A stretch of 64,000 nt of DNA from a virus: the IMG/VR virus record IMGVR_UViG_3300036985_005327, positions 24,650 through 88,649 of that record. The stretch is one strand, 5' to 3'. Positions 8,101-16,439 of this stretch are shown here, piece after piece. The notes under the pieces are model-generated. The model worked only from the letters and a program-made list of their open reading frames with translations. It was not told the DNA's origin and did not search any database. Within the stretch, counting starts at the first letter, position 1. Every line of letters starts with the position of its first letter. A program made the translations under genes and the position numbers.

Positions 8101-11100
8101 ATGACTCAGGATATCCAGCCTTTTTTGGTCAGTGCTGATATAAAACGCGAGCACATCCGCAATAAGGTTGTGGAGGGTATCCAAGAGTCATTCCCTATAA
8201 AGTCGCGCAGCAAGACTATCCACGTAAGCGACATCACTGTTCAGAACAAGGACTACTCTCCGTCTGACCAGAAGACCGCTATCATGGAAGGGAACTCCCT
8301 CTTCGAACACGTCAAGGGGACCATAACCGTTCGGGACAACGCTACGGGTGAAATTTCCGATAAGATAAAGAACTTTACCTTAGCAAAGGTTCCGTGGTTT
8401 ACGCCCCGGCATACGCTGATTGTTGGGGGCAACGAGTACTCTGTCGCGAGCATGGTGCGCCCAAAGACAGGTGTCTACGCGCGCAAACGGGCTAACGGTA
8501 TTCTTGAAGCCAATTTCAACATGCAGGGAGCCTCGAACTTCAACGTGACCATGGACCCCGAACAGGGCGAAATGCAGATCGAGTACGGAGCTTCAAAAAT
8601 TCCTCTGTACCCAATTCTTACGCGAGCAGGATTAACGCACGAAGACATCTCAACGGCTTGGGGAAAAGACCTGGCTGATAAGAACCGGCAGATGGCCCCC
8701 AAGAACGCCAGCGGCGTTGTGGACCGTTTATACAACAAGGTTGTCCCCATCTACGGAAGAGATGTCCTGAAGTTAACGACTCCCGAAGATAAGGTTAAAG
8801 AGATTTTTAACCGCTATTCGAAGGCGACAATGGACCCGGAAGTCAACAAGGTGACTTTGGGTATGCCGTATTCGAGCGTGACTCCGCACGTGATTCTTGA
8901 TGCTTCAAAGAAGGTTCTGAAAATTTTCAAGAACAGCGACGAAGTAGACGACCGCGACAACTTGGACTTTAAAGCTCTCTACGGGATCGACGATTTCTTC
9001 AAAGAGCGCATCAAGCTCGACGCTCGTGACATCGCTCGAAAAGCGTCCATAAAGATCGAGGCAAAGAAAGACCTGAGACACGCGGTCCAATCTGCTCCGT
9101 TTACTCCTGGTCTTTTGAAATTCATTAACACGTCGCGGCTTGTGTCTGTTCCTACGCAGACAAACCCAATGGAGCTCATAGACTCCTCGATGCGTATCAC
9201 CTCTCTTGGTGAGGGCGGCATCAGCTCTGAACGAGCTATCCCCATGGAAGCTCGCATGATTCATCCGACTCAGATCGGTGCCATCGACCCGATGCGTACG
9301 CCTGAATCGTTCCAGGCCGGTGTCGATGTCCGAGCGGCCATGATGCTCCATAAGGATAAGCAGGGGAACATTTACGTTCCCATGTACGACGTCAAGAATG
9401 GGAAGAAGCTCGTCTTTATCCGTGCGGGACAGATTCAAAACAACGTGGTCGCTTTTCCCCAACAGAAGCTCGAGGGTCAAGTAGACGCGTTAGTTAACGG
9501 CGTAACACGGAAGGTATCTGCGTCCACGGTGCAGTACCAGATTCCCCATTCGTCGGTAATGTACAGCCCTGCAACGAACCTTATTCCGTTCATGGAGTCG
9601 AATCAGGGTAACCGAATCATCATGGGGTCTAAGTACCAGACGCAGGCGTTGTCCTTGGTAGACCGCGACGTACCTAACGTACAGTCTATCTCGCAGACGG
9701 GTAAGCCGATGGTCACCGTAATGGCTGAGACCATTAACCCCAAGTCTCCCGTTGACGGACTCATTACGGAGATAGACAAAGACTACATCCGCATTAAGCC
9801 CGATACGGGCAAGGGTGTGGTCAGCGTTCACTACGAAACAAATTTCCCTCTGGCCGCTAAGTCGTTCCTGCACCACACGCTTAACGTACGGGTTGGTGAC
9901 CATGTTAAGCAGGGTCAAATGCTTGCTAACTCGAACTACACCAAAGATGGTCAGCTCGCTCTCGGTAAGAACTTGACCGTTGCATACATGCCTTACCGAG
10001 GTGCCAACTCCAATGACGCGGTTGTTGTGAGTGAAGGGGCTGCTAAGAAGTTAACATCTGAAAAGATGTACAAGATTATAGTAGCGCGCGACGTAGACAT
10101 GACCTTTAACAAGGACAAGCACCAAGTCTACTACGGGCACGAGTACAAGAGAGACCAGTACGGGTTGGTAGACGCTGACGGCGTAGTAAAGAAGGGCGCG
10201 AAGTTGAACGCGGGCGACCCTGTTATTTTTGGGTTACGTCAGTCAACGATGACCCCTGACGACATTTTGCTCGGGCGTCTGCACAAGTCGCTGATAAAGC
10301 CTTTTAGAAACGCCTCAGAGATATGGGACCACAACCATACCGGAGAAGTAGTAGACGTTGTAAAGACGCCCAAGAGAATTGCGATTACGATCAAGGTCAA
10401 AGAGCCTGTTGTCGTCGGAGATAAATTATGTTACGCCGTAAACACGGACATCTTAACTACCACGGGCTGGAAACCTGTAGAGAAGGTAACGGTTAGCGAC
10501 GTATGCTACACGCTGAATACTGAAGGTGTAATCGAGCTACACAATCCTACAAACGTACATGCTTATCCCCATGGGGAAGAGATGTACGAGCTTAAATCGC
10601 AACAAGTAGACCTACGTGTAACAGCTAATCACAGTCTTTTAGTTGAACTTAGAGGCACAAAAACTTTTAATTTAATAGAAGCCAGAGACGTCATTGGAAA
10701 ACGTGTACGGCATCGTAAAGATGGTGTTTGGTCATGTGGGACTACACCAAAGTTCTTTGAACTTCCTATCCTAGAAATTTTAGAAACGGGAAAAGGGTGT
10801 AAAAAGTCGCAAAAAGCAGCTAACCGACATGCTCCTATCCAAATGTTGGACTGGCTTGAATTCCTTGGAATTTATTTAGCTAATGGTTCCACTACTATTT
10901 TTAACCGAAAAGACAGAAATGGAGCTGTGGAACATATTGTACAGTTAAGTAGCGACTACGGTCAAATCCATAGTATTTCGGGAGACCAGTATGCCTGGAT
11001 TCAAGAAGTAATAGAACGCTGTGGGTTTTATTACCAGGCTATCCCAAAGGGGTTCCTTATAAAGTCAAAACAGTTAGCATGTTACCTATCTCAGTTTGGT

Positions 11101-14100
11101 AAAGCCCCTGACAAGTATGTACCCCAAGAGATTTTTACTTATGGAATAGATGCGTCAGACAAGCTTCTTGTAGGGTTGTTGGGATGTGATGGTTCACGCA
11201 CTCCCTCAGGGTCGTTAGTTTATTCGTCTGTGTCCCGTACGCTAATTGATGACGTTCAGAGACTATGTCTTCATCGCGGATGGTCTGCTAACTTTAAGAT
11301 TAGCCCTCGGACCAATTACCCTGAAACCTGGAACACATGTTATCGCGCTCAAGTTGTACAATCAAAAAATAGACCACAGGTAAATCACGGACATAGCAAA
11401 ACGCAAAGTGGTCAATCAGAACGGCTGTTTACATCTGAAGAACCTGTTTATGGTTTGACGATCCCGAACCACACGTTGTATGTGCGGCGTAACGGTAAGC
11501 CTGTCTGGAGCGGTAACAGCGGAAATTTTGGGAACAAGGGGGTTGTTTCTGAAATCATACCTGACGAGCACATGATTAAAGACGAGTCAGGGAAGCCCAT
11601 TGATATCATCGTGACCTCGGCCGGTGTTGTTGGCCGAATCAATCCAGCACAGATCCTCGAGGCTGCTGTCGGTAAAGTGGCAGCGAAGACAGGTAAGCCC
11701 GTCCTAGTAGAAAATTTCTCAAGTAGAGACAACGTCCAGTACGCAAAAGACCTACTGAAGAAACACGGAGTCAAAGACAAAGAGACAGTTTTTGACCCGA
11801 TAACGGGGAAAACTATCCCGAGTGTTTTTGTGGGTAACGGGTATTACTTCAAAGCCTTTAAGAGCACGGACGTCAACTACAGCGCCAGGAACATTGGAAG
11901 CTATGACGCGAATTTACAGCCCACCAAGGGTGGTGACGCGAGCTCTAAAGCTTTGGGTATGATGGAGTTCGGTGCTCTCGTGGGTCATAACGCTCGTAAC
12001 GTTCTGTTGGAGGCGTCTACACTCAAGAGCCAAAAGAATGATGAGTTCTGGCGCGCTCTCCAGATGGGGTACCCTACTCCTCCTCCAAAGACCTCCTTCG
12101 CTGCCGACAAGTTTATGAACATGCTCGTAGGAGCCGGGGTCAAGGTAACGCGTACGGGATCGAAGATTGCTTTGGGTCCGCTCACAGACCACGACACTAT
12201 GAAGATGTCCGCTGGTGAAATCTTGGAGCCCAAGCTTGTTAGGGCTAAGGACCTGAAGCCTGAGAAGGGTGGTCTCTTTGACCCAGGCATTACGGGTGGT
12301 CTCAAGGGAGATCGTTGGGCACACATCGATCTCGCGGAGCCAATTGTAAACCCCATTTTTGAGGAGCCCGTTCGTCGCTTTTTGGGAATGACCGGGACTA
12401 AGCTCACTGAGACTATCCACAATCAAGGTGCTGGTTACCTGAAGACAGAGCTGAACAAAATAGACCTGGATAAGAAACAGGCTGAGCTGGAAGACAAGAG
12501 CAAAAAAGCAAAGGGCTCTGACCTAGACAGCATTGTTAAGCAGCTCAAGTACATCAAGTCTCTCAAGTCGTTGAACCTGATTCCGGGTGACGCGTACATC
12601 ATCTCGAAGATTCCGGTTGTTCCTCCGCTGGTACGCCCTGTCATCCCTGGCAAGGGAGGTCAGGAGCTCATTTACGGTGACATCAATCCTCTCTATAGAG
12701 ATCTTCTTTTCGTGAACAACCAGCTCAAGGAAGTTAAGAAGGCTGGCACGATGCCTTTTGAGGAAGCCAAGCTTCGCCCGATGCTCCACCAAGCTGTTGG
12801 TGCTGTTTACGGAGTAAACGACCCTGTCACCACAAAGTCGTTAGCCCGAGGGCACAAAGGGTTCCTTACGTATATCGCGGGAGCGGGTAGCCCAAAGTAC
12901 GGATACTTCCAGTCTAAGCTGATGAAGAAGACACAAGACGTAGCTGGCCGTGGAACCATTGTCCCGGACAGCAATCTTGGCATAGACGAGGTTGGACTTC
13001 CCGAAGATATGATCTGGACGATGTACGAGAAGTTTTTGATTCGGCGTCTCGTGCAGCAGGGTTACGCACCCCTCGAAGCCCAAGAGATGATTAAGGCGCG
13101 TCATCCGCTAGCCAAAGAAGCGTTTATGCGTGAGATCAAAGAACGCCCTGTGATGATGAATAGAGCTCCCACTCTACACCGTTTTAACATCACTGGTGCT
13201 TTTCCTGTGCCAGTAGCAGGACAGACGATTCGGGTGAATCCGTTTGTTGAGATTGCCCAAAATGGTGACTACGACGGTGATTGCGCTGATTGTACCCTAG
13301 AATATGCTATTTGTATCGCAGGGAAGTATGTGCTACAAAGTCTCCACATTGGGGATTTCCCCCACAACAAGGAGACGAAGAAAGTGACTGGAAACAAAGA
13401 GCTCTACGAAGTCCCGGCGAACACGTTTGTCTTTGGCTACAGCGAGAAGAACCAGAGGGTGCAACTCTGTGAGGTGACGCACTTCTCGGTGCACCATGAC
13501 TTGGAGATGGTGAACGCCACGCTCACCAGTGGGAGGTCCGTGAAGGTTTCTCGCGACCACAGCATGTTCGGCATGAACCCGGAGACAGGTGAGCTGTCGC
13601 GGTTCAAAGCCGAAGAGGGTATTGGTTGGGGCACACCTAAACCACGCCAGTTATTCGTAGAACAAAAACGAGATTATTTAACTGACCACTGTGACGCTCC
13701 TGACCTAGAGAATGTACCGATGGACTTCAACTTAGGTTGGGTACTAGGTGCTTGGGCGGGAGATGGGTGGGTTGGTCACTCAAACGATAGCCCCAACCAA
13801 GTGTGTCTTGCAAAGGTTGACCCGCTAGTTCGGCATACATTTACGCAGCGTATGTTCCGTTATAAGGAGGACGCGAGTTTGCGTGAGTACTCGGCCACGC
13901 ATGATTACGGAGGAGGTGAGTACACTTCTACGAAAATACACATAAATAATACTAAACTGGCTAAGTGGTTTTCAGGTGTCACCGAAGGCATCCGGGGCTC
14001 CCATAACAAAAAGCTTCCTAGTTGGTTTATGCACGGTAAAGAAGATTTCCTTCTCGGTCTTCTCAGTGGATTACTGGACACAGACGGAACAGTATGCAGC

Positions 14101-14991
14101 GTAAAAGCCAAAGCAAAGAACAAGCCCCAGATTATGGCCACGTACCATACCGTATCTCGTAACCTAGCGGTGGACGTATCCACGCTGCTATGCCTTTTGG
14201 GAATCAAGTCCCGGATACACCCCTACACCAAAAAAGAGAGTCCGGGGCAAGAGTATTACAACGTTGTGATATCTGTCCCAGACCTACAAAAGGTTGCAGG
14301 ACAACTCCAGTGCGCTACAGAGTCTAAAGCCCGAGTGCTCAAAGAACTGTCTAACATCACTTTTGACCCGAGTGCTCCTGAGAATGCTCGGTGGGACATG
14401 CTCCCAATCTCTGGAGCTACGATCCAGGCGATTCGCAGTGTACAAATTTTATCGACTAGTTCGTGTGAGTATGTCGCACTAACAAAAGCGGTGAAGCTAA
14501 ATAGAATTTCTCGTGGCGTTTTGAACAAAATACGAGAACAACTCGGAGATGATTTAGTTAAGGACGTCTGTGGTGCTGCGTGGTTTAAGAACGTTACTAA
14601 CGAAAACATCATCTGGGACTTTATCGAAACAGTAGTTCCGCTTGATGAACGACAGACTGCTTGGGACATCACAGTTCCTGATGGCTGTACGTTCATGACC
14701 AGCGAGCAAATCGTTGTTTACGACACCATGATGATTCACACCCCGGTGTCAAACGCGGCGATTGAAGACGTCAAGAAAATGACGCTCTCGAACACGCTGT
14801 ACGGAGACAAATCACACAGCGACCTCTTTGTTGTGCCGCGTCACGAGTCAACAATGGGTATCACGCATGCTAGTGGTTTAGACGACCACAACAAGCCAAT
14901 TCACTTTGCGACACAAGCCGATGCTATGAAGGCGTACCACGACAGTAAAATTACTCTAGGTACCCGCGTAACGATTGGCGAGCAAAAGTGA
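8101..14991 (+). CDS. RNA polymerase beta / beta' N-terminal fusion with two inteins
   Basis: This 2296-codon gene encodes DNA-dependent RNA polymerase subunits. Residues 1-776 and 1140 to about 1350 are beta-like: GDKL/SGNFGNKGVVS equals the bacterial GDKLAGRHGNKGV, and KGGDASSKALGMMEFGAL equals the beta C-terminal GG..F..ME.WAL region. From about 1390 it is beta'-like: GLFDPGI, PVVPPLVRPV, NPLYRDLL, RPVMMNRAPTLHRF and NGDYDGD (1721-1727), the Mg2+ triad of NADFDGD. The beta' Cys4 zinc module after GLF is missing. Inteins occupy 777-1139 and 1728-2208, so the spliced protein is about 1452 aa. There is no stop between the beta and beta' parts. The remaining beta' lies in the gene at 16439. 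A weak AAAGGA precedes the ATG. Distant homology to phage RNAPs is clear; the fused/split arrangement is unusual. Confidence 0.93.
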   Translation: MTQDIQPFLVSADIKREHIRNKVVEGIQESFPIKSRSKTIHVSDITVQNKDYSPSDQKTAIMEGNSLFEHVKGTITVRDNATGEISDKIKNFTLAKVPWFTPRHTLIVGGNEYSVASMVRPKTGVYARKRANGILEANFNMQGASNFNVTMDPEQGEMQIEYGASKIPLYPILTRAGLTHEDISTAWGKDLADKNRQMAPKNASGVVDRLYNKVVPIYGRDVLKLTTPEDKVKEIFNRYSKATMDPEVNKVTLGMPYSSVTPHVILDASKKVLKIFKNSDEVDDRDNLDFKALYGIDDFFKERIKLDARDIARKASIKIEAKKDLRHAVQSAPFTPGLLKFINTSRLVSVPTQTNPMELIDSSMRITSLGEGGISSERAIPMEARMIHPTQIGAIDPMRTPESFQAGVDVRAAMMLHKDKQGNIYVPMYDVKNGKKLVFIRAGQIQNNVVAFPQQKLEGQVDALVNGVTRKVSASTVQYQIPHSSVMYSPATNLIPFMESNQGNRIIMGSKYQTQALSLVDRDVPNVQSISQTGKPMVTVMAETINPKSPVDGLITEIDKDYIRIKPDTGKGVVSVHYETNFPLAAKSFLHHTLNVRVGDHVKQGQMLANSNYTKDGQLALGKNLTVAYMPYRGANSNDAVVVSEGAAKKLTSEKMYKIIVARDVDMTFNKDKHQVYYGHEYKRDQYGLVDADGVVKKGAKLNAGDPVIFGLRQSTMTPDDILLGRLHKSLIKPFRNASEIWDHNHTGEVVDVVKTPKRIAITIKVKEPVVVGDKLCYAVNTDILTTTGWKPVEKVTVSDVCYTLNTEGVIELHNPTNVHAYPHGEEMYELKSQQVDLRVTANHSLLVELRGTKTFNLIEARDVIGKRVRHRKDGVWSCGTTPKFFELPILEILETGKGCKKSQKAANRHAPIQMLDWLEFLGIYLANGSTTIFNRKDRNGAVEHIVQLSSDYGQIHSISGDQYAWIQEVIERCGFYYQAIPKGFLIKSKQLACYLSQFGKAPDKYVPQEIFTYGIDASDKLLVGLLGCDGSRTPSGSLVYSSVSRTLIDDVQRLCLHRGWSANFKISPRTNYPETWNTCYRAQVVQSKNRPQVNHGHSKTQSGQSERLFTSEEPVYGLTIPNHTLYVRRNGKPVWSGNSGNFGNKGVVSEIIPDEHMIKDESGKPIDIIVTSAGVVGRINPAQILEAAVGKVAAKTGKPVLVENFSSRDNVQYAKDLLKKHGVKDKETVFDPITGKTIPSVFVGNGYYFKAFKSTDVNYSARNIGSYDANLQPTKGGDASSKALGMMEFGALVGHNARNVLLEASTLKSQKNDEFWRALQMGYPTPPPKTSFAADKFMNMLVGAGVKVTRTGSKIALGPLTDHDTMKMSAGEILEPKLVRAKDLKPEKGGLFDPGITGGLKGDRWAHIDLAEPIVNPIFEEPVRRFLGMTGTKLTETIHNQGAGYLKTELNKIDLDKKQAELEDKSKKAKGSDLDSIVKQLKYIKSLKSLNLIPGDAYIISKIPVVPPLVRPVIPGKGGQELIYGDINPLYRDLLFVNNQLKEVKKAGTMPFEEAKLRPMLHQAVGAVYGVNDPVTTKSLARGHKGFLTYIAGAGSPKYGYFQSKLMKKTQDVAGRGTIVPDSNLGIDEVGLPEDMIWTMYEKFLIRRLVQQGYAPLEAQEMIKARHPLAKEAFMREIKERPVMMNRAPTLHRFNITGAFPVPVAGQTIRVNPFVEIAQNGDYDGDCADCTLEYAICIAGKYVLQSLHIGDFPHNKETKKVTGNKELYEVPANTFVFGYSEKNQRVQLCEVTHFSVHHDLEMVNATLTSGRSVKVSRDHSMFGMNPETGELSRFKAEEGIGWGTPKPRQLFVEQKRDYLTDHCDAPDLENVPMDFNLGWVLGAWAGDGWVGHSNDSPNQVCLAKVDPLVRHTFTQRMFRYKEDASLREYSATHDYGGGEYTSTKIHINNTKLAKWFSGVTEGIRGSHNKKLPSWFMHGKEDFLLGLLSGLLDTDGTVCSVKAKAKNKPQIMATYHTVSRNLAVDVSTLLCLLGIKSRIHPYTKKESPGQEYYNVVISVPDLQKVAGQLQCATESKARVLKELSNITFDPSAPENARWDMLPISGATIQAIRSVQILSTSSCEYVALTKAVKLNRISRGVLNKIREQLGDDLVKDVCGAAWFKNVTNENIIWDFIETVVPLDERQTAWDITVPDGCTFMTSEQIVVYDTMMIHTPVSNAAIEDVKKMTLSNTLYGDKSHSDLFVVPRHESTMGITHASGLDDHNKPIHFATQADAMKAYHDSKITLGTRVTIGEQK
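10429..11517 (+). other. Intein 1 in RNAP beta (363 aa, LAGLIDADG type)
   Basis: A protein-splicing element inserted between GDKL and SGNFGNKG of beta. It starts with Cys (residue 777) and ends ...KPVWSGN with Ser as the +1 residue. Block B is TANHSLLV (TxxH), and block F is VYGLTIPNHTLYV. Two dodecapeptides are recognisable: LGIYLANGS, with Asn in the usual acidic position, and LLVGLLGCDGS. The homing nuclease may therefore be impaired while splicing stays intact. The element is visibly more AT-rich than the flanking polymerase sequence. Precise excision restores an uninterrupted beta motif, which fixes the borders. Confidence 0.9.
13282..14724 (+). other. Intein 2 in RNAP beta' active site (481 aa, LAGLIDADG type)
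   Basis: The element is inserted directly after the catalytic NGDYDGD motif. Removing it gives DGD-TMMIHTPVS, aligning with bacterial DGD-QMAVHVPLS. It begins with Cys (residue 1728), has SRDHSMF as block B, and complete dodecapeptides LGWVLGAWAGDG and LLSGLLDTDG, so the homing endonuclease looks intact. The C-terminus is unusual: VVYD followed by Thr, instead of the classical VVHN followed by Ser/Thr/Cys. The block F histidine position also reads Cys (PDGCTF). The polymerase cannot work unless this intein splices, because it splits the Mg2+-binding loop. Confidence 0.88.
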
Positions 14992-16439
14992 ACAAGCAAG
15001 ACGTTCTAGACTACTACACTACCCCGCATATTCAGGATGCTTTACTCCGTAATTTTTATGGAGACGAAGCCCTGACGCTCGTGCAGCATGAAGAAGGGAA
15101 ACCTTTTTATCGTAGGAATCTAGACGGGAATCCAATCAAGCTGAACAACCAGGGGCAGCTTAAACGGCTACTGGACCAGCGTACAGTTGAATTTCATCCG
15201 TCGATTGGGAAGACCACGAACGTCGTGTGGGTGGATATCGATCCAGGGAAAGATGTCACAACCCATAATCTTAAACCAATCGTAAAGCAAATCGACACAA
15301 TCCTAAAGGGGATGCCTGAAGTGACACGAACGTCGCTGGCGTTCTCGGGGGGTCGGGGGTTCTATGTTCGAGGTCATCTTAAAGAAGAGATGGCTACGGA
15401 CGAGGTACAGAAACTCCTGGACGAGAAGCTGAAGAAGCTGACCGTGAGTGACCCCAAGTTGGTTATGGCTCCTCCGCAGTCTCTTCAGGTACGTCTCGAC
15501 ACCTCGACGCTTCATAACAAAGGTTCTATTCGTGGTTTGTACTCCTTGAACTCTGAGACAGGATTGGCGTCAGTGCCTCTTAAAAGGCACGAGCTCAATG
15601 ACTTCAATCCAGACACAGACGCTAATCCAAAAAGATTAATGGAAGCGGAGTTCGCTCCAGGGATACCACGTGACAAAAGAACTCATGACATTCCCACCCT
15701 TGCAGGAGCTGCTTGGACCATGTCAGTGCAGCAGCATGACGCGGTTAAAGCGGGTCCTCACTGGGATCTTCGGCTCATTGACCCGGACACGAGTCACGCG
15801 CACTCATGGGCTATCCCAAAAGCAAAGTTTCCTGAAGCAGGAGGAAAACCCCTGCTTGCTATACAGACCCCTACGCACACATCTGATTATGCTCTCCAAT
15901 TTGGAGAGAGCGGGCCTCAGCAAATACATTCGGGATACGGACGTGGCTCTGTTGAGATCAAACACAAAGAACCTATAACGGTTTTGTCGTCTAGGCTAGA
16001 TAGTCTAAAATTCGAACGAACCGTAGGTGATGCTAAAAAAGAGCGGTATGCTCTAGTTCGAACAAACAAGGACAAGTGGCTCATGCGAAATATCACTGAG
16101 AAAGTTGCTTCGTCGTTTTACTGGCAGGGCTACTTTGATACGCTCTACAAGTTAGGTGCTGAAGAGGTGAGCGGTATCGACCAAGGTCAGTCCGGTAACG
16201 CGTCTACTACAGAGTCGGGTCGCCCTATTCCTAGCAACGACGAGAACACAGGTGCGGGACAGTTAGCCGCAGTGTTTAACGAGATGAACGTAGACGGCGA
16301 GGGTGGAGAAGTTCAAGCAGACGGAACGGGCAACAAGGTAGACAAACACCTCGAGCGTCCCTCTGAGTGGGGCAATCCGTTCTCCGTGGGAACCATGAGC
16401 GGGTCTTCACCGATCATTCCGGGTGGCGGCGGTAACTGA
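14988..16439 (+). CDS. AEP primase/polymerase-like domain fused to LigD 3'-phosphoesterase domain
   Basis: The N-terminal ~200 residues carry the archaeo-eukaryotic primase pattern: VDIDP (Asp83, Asp85), SGGRGFYVRGH (120-130), then VRLDTS (Asp171) and SIRGLYSLNSETGL (180-193). This resembles PrimS and the LigD polymerase domain. Residues ~244-345 match the LigD phosphoesterase: VQQHDA (His250), PHWDLRL (His258, Asp260, Arg262), SWAIPK, TPTHTSDY (His297) and GYGRGSVEI, all known active-site positions. A ~95-residue low-complexity tail follows. There is no ligase domain. The start is a GTG overlapping the RNAP stop (GTGA). Expected activities are primer or gap-filling synthesis and 3'-end healing. 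Domain calls are by motif, not by alignment score. Confidence 0.82.
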   Translation: MNKQDVLDYYTTPHIQDALLRNFYGDEALTLVQHEEGKPFYRRNLDGNPIKLNNQGQLKRLLDQRTVEFHPSIGKTTNVVWVDIDPGKDVTTHNLKPIVKQIDTILKGMPEVTRTSLAFSGGRGFYVRGHLKEEMATDEVQKLLDEKLKKLTVSDPKLVMAPPQSLQVRLDTSTLHNKGSIRGLYSLNSETGLASVPLKRHELNDFNPDTDANPKRLMEAEFAPGIPRDKRTHDIPTLAGAAWTMSVQQHDAVKAGPHWDLRLIDPDTSHAHSWAIPKAKFPEAGGKPLLAIQTPTHTSDYALQFGESGPQQIHSGYGRGSVEIKHKEPITVLSSRLDSLKFERTVGDAKKERYALVRTNKDKWLMRNITEKVASSFYWQGYFDTLYKLGAEEVSGIDQGQSGNASTTESGRPIPSNDENTGAGQLAAVFNEMNVDGEGGEVQADGTGNKVDKHLERPSEWGNPFSVGTMSGSSPIIPGGGGN

